A DNA stretch of 64,000 nt from Erythrophleum ivorense (lineage: Eukaryota; Streptophyta; Magnoliopsida; Fabales; Fabaceae): the NCBI GenBank assembly GCA_026724425.1, contig JAIUCV010000023.1, positions 3,224,001 through 3,288,000 of the forward strand, given 5' to 3'. Shown here in pieces: positions 1 through 12,061 of this stretch (the first letter of the stretch is position 1; each line of letters starts with the position of its first letter). Made by a program: the position numbers and the translations under genes. The notes below the pieces were generated by a model, which worked only from the letters and a program-made list of their open reading frames with translations, ran no database searches and had not been told where the DNA came from.

Positions 1-1586
1 ACTCTAGCTTGATCTATAAACCTCATTATGGTTCTATAATTATACCTAAGAAGCAATACCCCTCAAATAAATTCTAGGCTCTATTCTTTCCTTTCAAATA
101 TGATTCTTGACTCCTTTTAAACCTCTTGGAGTCATCACACAATTAAAACCAAGAGCCTAGCTACATGTTACTTTTTTAGGTCATAATATGAAACATAAAG
201 CACTAACTCACTTTCTATGATTTCTAAATTTCTCTCAAGGCTTCCCTTCATATTCATTCATCATATATGACTCAAAAATGGGGTTAGAAAAATTTAAAAC
301 TCTCCCTAGCTATACAAACCCCTTTAGGCCGAGGTTATGGAAGAAATGGGGCTTTTTAGAGTTTGCCTTGTTTTCTCAAGGGAGGATACATATAGGGAGC
401 CTCTTAGAGATCTTAGGAGCTCATTTAAACTCTTATTTAGGCCTAGGAATCATCATACAAAATCAGATTTTACAAGGTACACTTGAAACCCTAGGTTTTG
501 CACCTTGAATTCCATGGCCTTTTCTTGAATTTCTTTGCATATTCTTACTCTACTCCCTTAAATTCATGGAATTCACCCTTGTTTCCTCTCAAAATTCTAG
601 CCCTCTAGCATCTACATACATAGGGCGAAATATGGAGAAGAAAGGGGAGGAGTAGCTACCATGGGATGTAAGATTTACCTTGTTTTCTTACTTTTTCTCA
701 CTTGAATCTTGTGTTCTTTGAGATCCACTCTTCAAATCCGAATTTTTCCCTCAATTTCTCCTTTAAAATAGATCCATATACTTCATTATAATCATAGGAA
801 ATAAAGGAAAATGAAGAAGAGGTTTGGAAGAGAAAGAGCATGAAAACTACTAAATTTTCATACCTTAAGCCTTTGATTTCTCCTCCTCTTTTCCTTCCTC
901 TTGTGCACCACTCTCCCTAGGGTTTTCCTCTGGTTTTGAGTAGAACTTGGTCATGAAACATGAAAGGAGAAGAAGGGTGAATCATATATATAGGTAGGAG
1001 GAAGTTACACTTTTCAAAAATTCTTATTTTGCCCTTCGTTCTTGGCATTTTTGTTTATCCTTTGTTTTAGCTCCTTTTTTAGAAATTTCTTTCCAATTAT
1101 GAAATTTAGATTCCCAATTTAGTAAAATGCCTTTAGAATCACTCAAATCGGAGTTAAAATCTTCCCGAACGAATCCGTCAAAGTTCGGATACACCGACAT
1201 TAGGAAACATCCACCGGAGGGGCTTTAGCTGTCCTGGGGCTTTCCATGACTTTTAGGGCCTCTGAGAACCTTGAAAAAACTCAAAACTTTCATTTAAAAA
1301 GCCCTCCTGTGTAAATTCCAAAATTTGCTCAAAATTATAAAAATGCCATACGTTTTGTAAGCTTTTCGTAAGAAATTGTTTCTTCATTTTACCTTCATTT
1401 TTCTTTCCATCTGAGCTTAGGATTTTGATTTTTAGGAGTTTAAAATGCTTCTCAAATTTTTCAGGACCTTAACTACATCATCTTGGGGGACTTCCTTTTG
1501 TATCCGGTGAATTTCGTTCATTTACGGAGAAATCATACATTACGTTTCTCACATTTTCTCTCGTTTTTAGAAAATCAAATGTTACA
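1..1586 (-). mobile_element. Family A LTR, minus strand, cut by window start
   Basis: This is the 5' portion of a family A long terminal repeat (LTR) read on the minus strand. It ends on the plus strand in TGTTACA at 1586, the reverse complement of the TGTAACA start of other A copies. It matches the minus-strand copies at 16335-19921 and 36732-40334, including the block with 'cccgaacgaatc' near 1165 and 'caccggaggggcttta' near 1212. It sits inside a family C LTR whose remaining 3' part starts at 1587, so the matching 5' part should lie left of the window. The expected target duplication is TAGAT (1587-1591), but only one side is visible. A TATA-like run on the minus strand lies near 985-995. 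Small open frames here are not supported as genes. Confidence 0.8.
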
Positions 1587-2632
1587 TAGATCGAGAAAGT
1601 GACGATCAAGTAAGATGAGGATGATATTTCCATGCCTCATATTTGATCTAGATATCTTGTGACAAAAGGAATGTGATAAAATTATATGACAGATTGCGTC
1701 GGATCACCGATTCCTATATGATTTGGGTAGTCACAATGTCTTGCTAGAGGTTGCTTGTGACTTATGGGTCAAATAATGTTATTAGCTCACTGCCAACATT
1801 ATAAGGGCCTATAGGGTCGCACACAAGAACGAGTCAACTCGAGCTAAAATGTCTAATTTTATTGAATCTAAAATTGCGTCTAGATTCAATGAATGTCATG
1901 TTCAATCTAGGGTGGAAGAATTTTATAAATAAATATATATATATTTGATATATATATATATATATATAAAATTTATAAAATTTGAAATATATACATATTT
2001 ATATTTTTGAAATATATATATCCTTTGATTAATTTAAATCAATTAGTTTTAAATTCAAATCTATGTGATAGATTTAAATTTAAACTAATATGATAATTTA
2101 AATTTAATTTATGAGATAAATTAAATTTGAATTAAGTTCTAGATTTATATTAAATAATTAGTTAAAATTTAAATTTATTAGATAGACTTAAATTTAAACT
2201 AATCTATTTAATTCAAATTTGATTTGATTTAAAATAATATATTTTAAATTAATCAAATATATCTAAAACCCTAATAAGATACCTCTATGAAAAGGTAGGA
2301 GGCTTGGGTTTCCTAGAACTATAGAACAAAAGAAAAACCCTAGAGCGAGGAAGCACACGGACGCTGTACAGACCCCTACAAAGAGAAAGATGAAAGTGTC
2401 TTCTCTACCAAGAACGTGTACGGACGTTAGTCAGAGGTGCTAGCACGCCATTCGAGTTGAGCAATTGTTCATGTGGATACCAGTAGATGGAGCAGATCTG
2501 AAGATCAATTCCTGAGATCCGACAGTAAAAGGTAAATATTTCTAGATCTACTTGATTTAAACGACATTGATGGATCCATAGGAAAGGATTCGGGTTTTAA
2601 TTTTTCACTGTGCATTCCAAAAATTCCCAACA
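1587..2632 (+). mobile_element. Family C LTR, 3' part (split by the family A insertion)
   Basis: This stretch aligns with the 3' two thirds of the complete solo LTR at 3119-4755. Shared blocks include 'gatttgggtagtcac' (1719, 3855), the AT-rich middle with (TA)n near 1930-1970, a TATA-like 'ctatgaaaag' near 2286, and the 'ttgatggatcca' segment near the end. It ends in CCCAACA at 2632, where decayed gypsy pol sequence begins. The left part was separated by the minus-strand A insertion ending at 1586. It is a second, independent insertion of the same LTR family into one gypsy element. Confidence 0.75.
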
Positions 2633-3118
2633 AAAGGAGCCTCATAGGCCTAGAATTAGTGGACTAGACTTCTAAACAGATTGAAACCATCAGAAAGAAA
2701 CTCTTGATAGCCTAAAGTAGATAGAAAAGTTATACAAATAGATGTAAACGGTCATTAGAGTTTGAGATTGGAAACCATGTCTTCATTAAAGTGTCTCTAG
2801 TTATAGGGATAGGTTGGTCCATTAAAATTAAAAAGCTCAGTCCAAAGAACATAGGTTCTTTCCAGATTCTTGATAAAGTAAGACTTATATCCTACAAACT
2901 AGCCCTTCCCCCAAACCTGAGCCAAGTACATAATGTATTCCATGTATCCCAACTTAAAAAGTACCAGCTCGACCTCTCACATGTCATAGAATATGAGAAT
3001 GTACAGTTACAGGGTAATCTATCATACATAGTATTGCCAGATCAGATCATGGACGTTAGACTCAAGTTGTTACAGAATAAGATGATACCGCTAGTAAAAG
3101 TGATTTGGAAGGGATTAT
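2633..3118 (+). pseudogene. Ty3/gypsy pol remnant (integrase C-terminal region)
   Basis: The plus strand encodes the decayed C-terminal end of a Ty3/gypsy polyprotein. Near 2640-2790 there is broken integrase tail sequence. From 2791 an open stretch carries the typical motifs 'YKLALPPNLSQVHNVFHVS' and, near its end, a 'PLVKVIWK' segment, both diagnostic of plant chromovirus-type gypsy integrase tails. Stops and frame changes interrupt the upstream part. The frame is broken after the VIWK segment by the family C LTR at 3119; the remaining pol tail resumes at 4761. It is non-functional, and older than the two C LTRs inserted in it. Its 3' LTR is the family A repeat at 4879. Confidence 0.88.
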
Positions 3119-4755
3119 TGTTGGAGATTATGCCCTAGGCCAATCATTTGTAAACACCGTGCTTCATTAAGAATAATTTTTTTTTGTTACAATTATTATA
3201 TTTGCATGTTTCTATAATAATTATATCCTTGGATAAATTATATTAGTTATCTTAAATATCCCTAGTCGATCATCATTGTGAGAACGATGATGAATTAAGA
3301 CGAGTATGATTTTGATTGATGGTTATGTGTTAATCATGTATGGAGATACAAATCAAAATCATAGGCGCCTGTTGGGTACAGGGTACTGGATCGACCCGTC
3401 ATGAGGTAACTTCATGGATTAGGTCAAAAGCGTACCTCATATATAACTGTGTCACTAATCCCTCATACCTGAGATCATCATAGATTCCAACATGAAGGAC
3501 ACTGTGCTTTGGCATTGTCAAAAGTCACCTTTGATTGGGTGATCATAAAGGCTATTGTCGGGCATAGTGGATTCCATGTAGAGGATGATGAGTGGTCAAG
3601 ATAGAATTTGTCCCTCTGGTTAACGAAGAGATATCTCTGGGCCCCTCGATGAATGAGACTGAGAAATGCATGGCCATGCTTGGATGGAAGGGTTTTCATT
3701 CGTTCTGTCAGTCTGCACATAAATCGAGAAACTAATGATCGAGTAAGATGAGGATGACAATTCCATGCCTCATGCTCGATCAAGATATCGTGTGATAAAA
3801 GGGATGTGACAAGGTTATACGATAGGCTGTATCGGATCACCAAACTCTATGTGATTTGGGTAGTCACTATGTCTTGCTAAAGGTCACTGGTGACTTGTGG
3901 GTACAAGAACGTTCTTGGCCCACTACCAATATCATATAGGCCTACAGGGTCACACACAAGAACGAATCAACTTGAACAAGAATGTCCAAATTCATTGAAG
4001 CTAGAATTGTGTCTAGATTCGATGAATGTTACACTTAATTAGGGTGAGATAATTATATATATATATATATATAATATGTTATATATATATGTAATTAATT
4101 CAAAATATAAGTATATATATATTATTTGATATATATAATATATATTTCATATATACATATATATATAGAAATTTGAAATATATATATTTATATTTGATAT
4201 AAATATATATTGTATTATATATTTCAATATATATATTTATTTATAAATGAATTAGTTCAAATTGAATTTATGAGATAAATTCAAATTTTAACTAATTTGT
4301 TTAAGATTAATTTGGATTAATTTAAATAATGTATTTAAATTAATTAATTTAATCTAAATATACCTCTATAAAAAGAGAGGTAGGTTAGGGTTTAGAAACA
4401 CACAAAAAAGGGGTATGATATCTAAAACCCTAAGCCATCACCTTAGAGAGAGAGGGAGCGGCCGTACACCTAGAGAGAGAAAAGTGTATGGACACCTAGA
4501 GAGAGAAGATCGTCTTCTCTTCAATTCGCGTACAGACGTAGTGAACAAAGGCGCTAGCACGCCTTTCAAGTTGCCAGATCGTTCGTGTGGATACCGGTAG
4601 AGGGGACTGCGCATAGACGTCAGTTCTAGAGATCTGAAAAGAGAAAGCGCACCGTAAAGGTAATAACTTATCTCATACTCAGTTTAATCAAGTTGATGGA
4701 TCCATGGAAGAAATGAATTAAAAAATTTCGCTGCGTGTATAGTTCGTTTCTTACA
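3119..4755 (+). mobile_element. Family C solo LTR with target duplication ATTAT
   Basis: A complete 1637 bp LTR begins TGTTGGAGATTATGCC and ends CTTACA. It is flanked by exact 5 bp duplications ATTAT at 3114-3118 and 4756-4760. It contains no internal coding region, so it is a solo LTR left by recombination between the two LTRs. The centre (4045-4230) is almost pure AT with long (TA)n runs. The presumed promoter is TATAAAAA at 4367-4374, followed by a more GC-rich transcribed part. The insertion interrupts the gypsy pol tail. The superfamily cannot be assigned from the LTR alone. Confidence 0.92.
4367..4374 (+). promoter_or_regulatory. TATA box of family C LTR
   Basis: TATAAAAA lies between the AT-rich U3-like part and the GC-richer downstream part of the solo LTR. 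The 1587-2632 copy has a decayed equivalent near 2286. This is a position-based inference. Confidence 0.45.
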
Positions 4756-4760
4756 ATTAT

Positions 4761-4878
4761 CTCCTGAAGAAGCTACTTGAGAGCTAGAGGAAGAGATGAG
4801 AAATAAGCATCCAAAGCTTTTCCCATAAGGTATGTTATCTAAATTTCAAGGACGAAATTTATTTAAAGGAAGGAGAAT
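4761..4878 (+). pseudogene. Ty3/gypsy pol tail and polypurine tract
   Basis: This continues the pol remnant after the C LTR. It has an 'EEAT-stop-ELEEEM' like segment in which the usual Trp codon is TGA, then a tail ending in 'aaggacgaaattt', as seen just before the 3' LTR of plant chromoviruses. The purine-rich 'aaaggaaggagaat' at 4865-4878 is the polypurine tract. The 3' LTR follows directly at 4879. Confidence 0.82.
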
Positions 4879-5426
4879 TATAATGTCTAGTTTTTGTTAA
4901 ACAATGGAAACAGGTGTGTTTTCAAAGCCAGTCCCCCGAAATGAATTAGTTAAGGTCCCAAAAAGATTAAATAGCATTCTAGACTCCTAAAAATGAAAAT
5001 CACAAGCTTGGACAAGAAAAAAAATGGAGCTAGAATGAAGAAACAAAATTGAATGAAAGATTGACGAACGTAATGATATTTTTGTAATTTTAAGCAAATT
5101 TTGGAATTCTCACACGAAGGCTTTTTAAATAAAATTTTTGAGTTCTCCAAGGTTCTCAGAGGCCTTGAAAACTATGGAAAGCCTCAGAACAGTTAAAACT
5201 CCTCCGGTGAATGTTTTCCAATGTCAATGGACCCAAACTTTGACGGATTTATTCGAAAATGTTTGAGCTTCGATTTGAGTGATTCCAAAGGCATTTTACT
5301 AAATTGGAAACCTAAATATTATAATGAAAAAGACAGTTCTAAAAAAGAAGGTAAAATGAACTAGAAATGAAAATGCCAAAATGAAAGGGCAAAATTAGAA
5401 TTTTTGAAAAGTCTTTCTTAACTCCC

Positions 5427-5434
5427 TATATATA
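5427..5434 (+). promoter_or_regulatory. TATA box of family A 3' LTR
   Basis: TATATATA follows 'actccc'. Other A copies have TATA-like sequence at the equivalent place, for example minus strand near 43440. It is the likely LTR promoter core, inferred from composition and position. Confidence 0.4.
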
Positions 5435-6577
5435 GTTGTCACACCCCATCTCCTCACTCACTTAGCCACATATGTTTCTACCCTAAACCAGAGGAGGAAC
5501 CCTAAGAGTGAGGCACACAAGAGGGGGAGGAAGAGAAGGAGAAATACAAGGTAGAAAGGTATGGATTCTTGGCTTTTTTCATGCTTTCTCTTTAGCAAAC
5601 CTCTTGTCCTCCATTTCCCCTTCTTTTCTATAGTTTTATTGAAGTTATTGGATCTGTTTTGAGGGCAGAACAAAGAGGAAATTTTGAAATTGAGGTGAGG
5701 AAGCCAAGGAAGGTGAAGAACAAGCAAGAAGAACTAAGGAAATCAAGGTATTTTGCCATCTCTTCACTTGATCTTCCTCCTCCCTTCTCTTATGGGTGTT
5801 TCGACCTACATATGGCCAACCTTAAGGAGTTGAGTTTTTAACTAAATCAAGGATGAATCTTAGGAATTTGAGGGTGAAGAACAAGGATATACAAAGAAAA
5901 TAACAAATTAGCCATTAGATTTCAAGATAGCAAATCTAGAGTTTCAAGTGTTCCTTGTAAAATCTCATTTGATACCTTAATTCCTAGGCCTAAATAAGTA
6001 TTTAAATGAGTTCCTAAAATCCCTAGAAGGCTCCCCATATGCATCCTCCATCAAGAAAACAAAGCAAACTTCCATGAAGGCTAAATGGTACATAGTCTCG
6101 GCCAAAAGGGGTTGAGGCACCTAGGGATAGTTTTAATTTGTTCCAAGCCCATTTTTGAGTCATATATGATGAGTGAAGATGAAGGAAGCCTTGGAAAAAA
6201 TTTAGAAACCATAGAAAATGAGATGGCGTTACATGTTCCATAATATGACCTAAGGAAGCAACATGTAGTTAGGCTTTTTGTTTTAATTGTGTGATGACTC
6301 CAAGAGGCTTAAAAAGAGTCAAGAATTTATATGAAAGGAAAGAATGGAGCCTAGAACTCATTTGATGGATGTTGCTTCATTAGGTACATTTTTAGAACCA
6401 TAAAGGAGTTATTAGACTAAGTTAGTGCTTAAGGAAGATGTGTAGCCTTAGAATTGATTCCATGAATGTAATTGGCTTTCATATATTGTGTTTAGGCCAA
6501 GAGAAACCAATCCCGCACCCATGTGTATGTGAGGCCAAGGAAGGGAACATTATTTCAAGAGGAAAAGTGTGTGGCTG

Positions 6578-9329
6578 TGTAACACCCCAAAAATTAATTA
6601 AGGTGTTAATCATGGATTTTGGTTAATTAAGAATAATTAATATGGAATAATCGGGTAAGTTAAGTGAATAAAAATTTTGAGAGATAAATTATTAATATGA
6701 GTTGAGATTTAATTGGGATAGAAACTTTATCTAGGCCTAAATTAATGTAAGAGATCATGATAAGAGGCTAATGGAGGCCCAATAAGTTAGGTGTAAACTG
6801 ATTCAATGTGATAGAGGCCTAAGATCCACCTTTTATAGGCTCTTATAATTAGCCTAACAACTTTTGTGCAAACCTAAATCCTTTAAGCTCTTAAAATTTG
6901 GCCCAACTCAATTAAAACCCAATAGCCCAACAAAGCTAAAATCTGAAGTCCATTTGGAGTTGGATTTTTGGAGCAGCCTATAACCCATAGAAAACCCAAC
7001 TTAAACTCTAAAAACTAACCTAGCCACTCCCCCATTCTGTAGAACGACAAGAAACACACACAAAATTCGGAGGTCCAAACACCCGAATGGAGAGGCTAGG
7101 GTTCTTAGCATATTTCCACAATTTCCCACTTTTAGAGCATGATTTAGCTAAGGTAATAATTATATAACTTAATCCTCTCATCTTTCTCTTTAATTTGATC
7201 TAATTAATGTTCCAATTGGAGCACTTTCACCCACACCCAAAATCTGAAACTTGCCATTTGATATTTCCATGGTGAAATTTCGTAAGTTGAGGCTAGGGCT
7301 AACATTAGGTAAGTATAAACTCTTCTTTTTTAGGTATTTCTGCTGGTTTAAGACCCCAATGATTAGATTATAGTATAGGTATTAATTTTTCATGAATTTG
7401 CTTAAGATTTAGGGTGATATAATGAAGTTTCTGGTAAAGGACACCTCCATTCTGAATTTTAGGAATTAGCAGTGGCTGGGGAGATTGTTGTACCACTGGT
7501 GACTTTTGTAAATTTGTCTACAAGTGAGGTAACCGGGACTATATTAATTCCATGCATATATATACTTCAATTTCATATTTGTTGTATATGAATGATTTGA
7601 AATGCTAAATGAATTGGTTAGCTATCTATTGTATTATGTTTGGACCTTGTGAGTCCATGGTAGAGCTGTGGTGCGGCTGCCACCGGTGCATATGCTTCGA
7701 TCAGGCACCGGGTTATGATCAGACCCTAGATGCACTGAGCCTTGGTTGTGCTCATTGGGGAGTGGGTGCCGTGGAGGGCCTCTCCTGGTGTTATTGGCCT
7801 TTAATATGTGGAAATATGATTACTAGTATAGAATGGTAATCATAGTTGCCTAACCATTTCCTTTGCTAATATGACTGATATGATTCTAATGTTGATTTTG
7901 ATTCATGTATATATGTTAATTAAATTGGATATTATGAATGAAAATTTCCTTGGTTACTGAGATTCACATCTCACCCTGTTTCATGGGATCTTACTTTCAG
8001 GTGAAGGCTTTTTGAGTAAGGATAAAGAGAAGTAAGTGGATGAAAATCCATGAGCTCCAACCATGTGGGGAGAAGGCTACACTTAGACTGGTTTATTTAG
8101 AGTATATGCTAAATTTTATATTTCTTTTTGTATAGCATCATCATGTAATCATGTTGCCAAGTGTAGGCTTTTATATTTTGATTACTTAAGATGTATCTAT
8201 TGAGGAGTTAGGCCTCATCTTAGCTTGATGTATGAACCTATAACACCTGATGTATGAATTTTACTGAATTTATGGTATGGTATACTATTGGAAATATAAT
8301 TGTGTGATGCATTAGATGTTGATATGAACCATTGATGTATGAAATCTCTAACAGAATGTGTATCAGATATTAATTGTTCATAGTGCACGAATTCTTGTTG
8401 TCATTAATCTATGAATTTACTAACACATGGTAATTGGACAAGTAAGAATTAGTACTTAATTTTTGAATTAGTAATGGTAGAATAGTTGGGTAAATAAAGT
8501 AGATAAATACCACTAGAGTTATATAAAATGAGGGGACGTAGTCCTAGGGTATTCCTAAGAAGAGAGTTAAAGTGCATGGGATGAAATTTGGGAGATGTAG
8601 TTACAAGAGGGAGTCATGCTGCGGCTAGGAAGGCCTCACCACAGCTTGAAGAGTGGCAGTGGCGAGAAACGCCGCGGCTTGAGGAATCTCATCGCGGCTC
8701 AGTGCAAAAAAAATTGCCCAGGAGGGTGGCAGAGTGAAACCTCGTCGTGGCACAACAGGTCCTGCTGCAGTGCTAGTCGAGGTAACTAGGCAAAGAGTGT
8801 CCAGTAGCGAGCCTCACCATAGCGTAAGAGTTTTCCATCGAGGTATGGGAATTCAAACAGTAGTCCCAAAAGGCATTTCTGCCGTGGCAAACTTTGTGTA
8901 AATTACCCAATGATTCCTGAGAGTAACTTAGCCACAGCGCAAAGTGAAAAACATAGTTTTCAAGCTCCATAACCTAACTTAGTCGCGGCAGGAAGGTTTC
9001 AAGTTGCGGCGTAGGTCCCCAAACTCCTACCTTTAGCGTAGAAACCCTAATTTCTTCAATGGTAATGCTAGGAATTGAAATAGGGACACTTGCGAGAGGT
9101 TTTTGTATGTTGAAACTGATGGATTGATGAATCACAAACCCCTCATGATAGTATAATTTCTTTTATGCATTCTCACGTTTGTGGTTGTTTAGTGATGACC
9201 CTAACATCAAGGTTCAAATTTCCTTATATTTTCATAATGTAATAAATTGTAACGACTCCAAACCTTAATCATTAATTATTAATCGTGTATTTAACCATAA
9301 TTACCGTGTTTAGAAATAGGGTTGTCACA
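6578..9329 (+). mobile_element. Family B LTR, copy 1
   Basis: This 2752 bp element starts TGTAACACCCC and ends GGGTTGTCACA. It matches the elements at 33177-36021 and 49607-52167. It lies inside the family A LTR; A sequence resumes at 9330 with 'ggttacaccaaagg'. The flanking 5-mers GGCTG and GGTTA are an imperfect duplication, consistent with an old insertion. There is no internal region, so it is probably a solo LTR. It holds a conserved GC-richer block (about 7640-7800) and the GCCGCGGC-type octamer array, which here is heavily decayed by C-to-T and G-to-A changes. The small open frame at 7609-7839 lies in the conserved block and is not convincing as a gene. Confidence 0.88.
8618..8998 (+). 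repeat. Phased GCCGCGGC octamer array, family B copy 1 (decayed)
   Basis: Octamers related to GCCGCGGC occur at 8618, 8638, 8671 and 8691, with spacings of 20, 33 and 20 bp. These spacings equal those at the start of the better preserved array in copy 2 (35308 onward). More degenerate copies continue to about 8998. Most differences from the octamer are transitions at CG sites. Confidence 0.7.
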
Positions 9330-10462
9330 GGTTACACCAAAGGTAGCTCACTCCTTCTTCTCATGCATGAATGTATGCTTGACTTGTCTTTGAATATGTG
9401 TATGTGTGTTTTAAGCTACGAAAAGTATTCTAGTATGTATTTTTATCCCATGGTACTATGATGATGCATTATGTTTTCAAATGATGCCTAATATGTTTGA
9501 TTGGATTTGCTTGAGTGTGGAGAAGCTAAGAACCCTTAGCCATGGTGAGGATGAGCCAAGAACCCTTAAAGTTGGTTGAGACAAAGTCAAGAGTCTCCCA
9601 AAGTGAGGTTGACTCCCAAGAGCATGGTTGAGTCAAAAACCTCTTAAAGAAAATGGGTGAGACAAGTCTAAAATCCACAAGTAAATAGGTAAAGCTAATC
9701 CACTCACTTGACAAGCCTATATATGCTATATATGACTTATTCAAATGCCAAGGATGATTCTTGAATACTCATACACTTCAATATGTCCATGCATGCATTT
9801 TCAAGACTTGTTTTGCATATTTTATGTGTAATTGAAAGGGAGATAAGCTATTAGAATTCTTTGAATCTCATCCCCTCCTCTCTAATATTCTAACATGTTA
9901 GGTGGACTAAGTGAACAAGGTAATAGGAGCCAACAACTTAGAAGATGAGAATATGACAACAAAGTGTATAGATTTTGCTTCTTTATGGCCATATGAGTGG
10001 CAAATATTGTAATCCATTATTGTATATGTCCTATGACCTTTTGAACATATGTAATTATGTAAATGTGTCATGTACAAGTGAGATTTAATGTTATATGAAT
10101 GGTATGGTGCAATTTGGGCATGGAATGGCAAAACTAGCCTTGTATGTTCTTGTGTATGGCATGGAGTGAGAGAGTGATTTTTCAAATTCTAGGTTTATGC
10201 ACCTTTGAGACAAGTTTAGAATGTCATTTTGGTGCATTCACATGTGCTCAAGTGGTCATGGTGGCCTTGGAACTCAATATGAACCATTTGGACCCCTTAT
10301 ATGGCACAAAAGTGACCAATTTGCAACCCAATGTCAAGATCTAACCAAATGAACGAATTTACCCATGACATTTAGCACACATATAGATCTTATCCATATA
10401 TTTTTGTGAAGCTAAAGACCAGATTATTTGGAGCTCTGTGGAATTAATTATAAATTTCTAAA

Positions 10463-10880
10463 GTTGGCATTTTTCTGCTGAACTGATACAGGTATTGTTC
10501 AAATGGTCAGAAACTTGAGCTGTGTAATTCATAGGTCAAATGATATCCAATGCTCATAAAATTTTACAGGTATAAACTAGACATGATAAAATTTCCATGG
10601 CCACTGAGATCACCCCAATTGAACCTCTGAGCACAGAGATATGAATTTTTAAAGTTGGAGATCAGTACTAGAGGTGGCATTTTTCTGCTGAACTGATACA
10701 GGTACTATTCATATGGTCAGAAATTTGAGCTGTGTCATTCATAACTAAATGATATCCAATACTCATAAAATTTTACAAAAATAAACTAGACATAATAAGC
10801 TTTCCATTGCCATTGAGATCACCCCAATTGAACATTTGAACAGGGAGATATGAATTTTTAAAATTGGAGGTCAGTGTTAG
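10463..10880 (+). repeat. Tandem duplication, about 210 bp, in family A LTR
   Basis: Two units starting at about 10463 and 10673 both begin with 'ggcatttttctgctgaactg' and run through 'catgataaa/cataataag' to 'gaatttttaaa'. The other A LTR copies carry a single unit here (for example minus strand near 17010-17170), so the duplication arose in this copy. It has no coding content. Confidence 0.8.
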
Positions 10881-11342
10881 GGATGATAGTCGACCTCTGG
10901 TATTGTTCCATCGGTTTCCAATAATTAGCAGTCTCTGTTGAGGTCTAGACATACTTTTAGCATAAATTACACATTTGTAGCTTTCCAGAATGGTAAAGAA
11001 TATATGATTTTGATTTTTCTAGAATTAGTTATGATTTTTCAAAGTTTGTGACAGAAAATTGAAATTCTGGCCGAGGCTGCACTATGGTATTTTGTGTGTT
11101 CCATCAACTTGCACGAGTTTTAGGCCACTTTATTAGATGTTTTTGAGTTGTGTTAGTGTAATTAAATATGAGAATGAGTTTAATAAGTTCATATGGTCTA
11201 TGAAACACTGAATGAAAAATTTATCTGCTACACAACGCAAAAATATTCACTATTCTAATGCTATTTTCCTTACTTCTTCATGAAATACATGGTATGAGTT
11301 ATGGAGGTAGCATGAAACAAGCTAAAAATTTATGGTGTTACA

Positions 11343-12061
11343 CCAAGTATGTGTTTAGATAGCCTATGTGACATTTGTTTAAGGGTTAAGAAGTTAAGGT
11401 ATTACACCTAATGCCTTAAGGTAAGTTTCTCTTCAAAGTCTAATGGCCAATACCCAACAATTGAAAGTCTCCTCAAGAACTCAAATTTCCCCAAATGAGC
11501 CTAGAAATCCAGTAGTTTCATTATTACTGCTTACCCTATGGTACTTTCAGAGTAAGTTTTAACAAAAATAATAATATGAATGTTAAAATAACCAACAATT
11601 CCACTATTCAAAGTATGTTTTTAATATACCTTGAATAATTTTATAATCTTGTTATACTATTACTTAATATTAGTAATAGTCTCAAAACATTGTGAAAATG
11701 TCAATGTATAAATGAAACTAAGATTTAACAATAAATTTGTTTATAGTTTTGACCTTAACGTTAACATTTTTTTGTTAAAATTATGAGATGCAAAAATTTC
11801 ATGGGTGTTAAATTACACACATTAAATCAAAAGGGGGCAAATTCATATGGGGCCAAATCACATGAGTAATATATGACTTACCAAAAATAAAATCTGCAGT
11901 TGCCTTCTTTGCAATAGACTTATTTTTAGTTTCAAATAAAGCAAAACCATACTTCGGAGAGTAAAAATATAAAACATTCCACAGTCTGCCAACGTAAACA
12001 AAAAAACAAAAGCCTAATAATTAAGCAACAACAATTTCTTCAAGCCCTTAAATAATAGCAT
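11343..12061. other. Spacer between LTR and P450 gene
   Basis: This 719 bp AT-rich stretch contains the 3' flank of the P450 gene, which is transcribed leftward. No second gene, RNA gene or intact repeat was seen. 'ggtattacacc' near 11400 resembles the end of a family A LTR and may be a small decayed fragment. The P450 polyadenylation site should lie here but could not be placed with confidence. Confidence 0.5.

Larger units (their letters stand above)
4879..11342 (+). mobile_element. Family A LTR: 3' LTR of the gypsy element, split by a family B LTR
   Basis: The LTR starts at 4879 directly after the polypurine tract. Its first 12 bases differ from the TGTAACACCCAG start of the copy at 36120 only by transitions, as expected of decayed methylated DNA. 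It ends in TGGTGTTACA at 11342. Excluding the family B insertion at 6578-9329, it is about 3.7 kb, close to the 3.6 kb solo copies elsewhere. A TATA box (TATATATA) lies at 5427-5434. Downstream are purine-rich leader-like sequence and a block of about 37 bp repeats containing 'aagaaccctta' (9525-9700). A 210 bp tandem duplication at 10463-10880 is specific to this copy. No coding capacity was found. Confidence 0.88.

Noticed and set aside
4415..4600. Small protein in the family C LTR
   Set aside because: It lies in the transcribed leader of a solo LTR, and the other C copy does not keep the frame.
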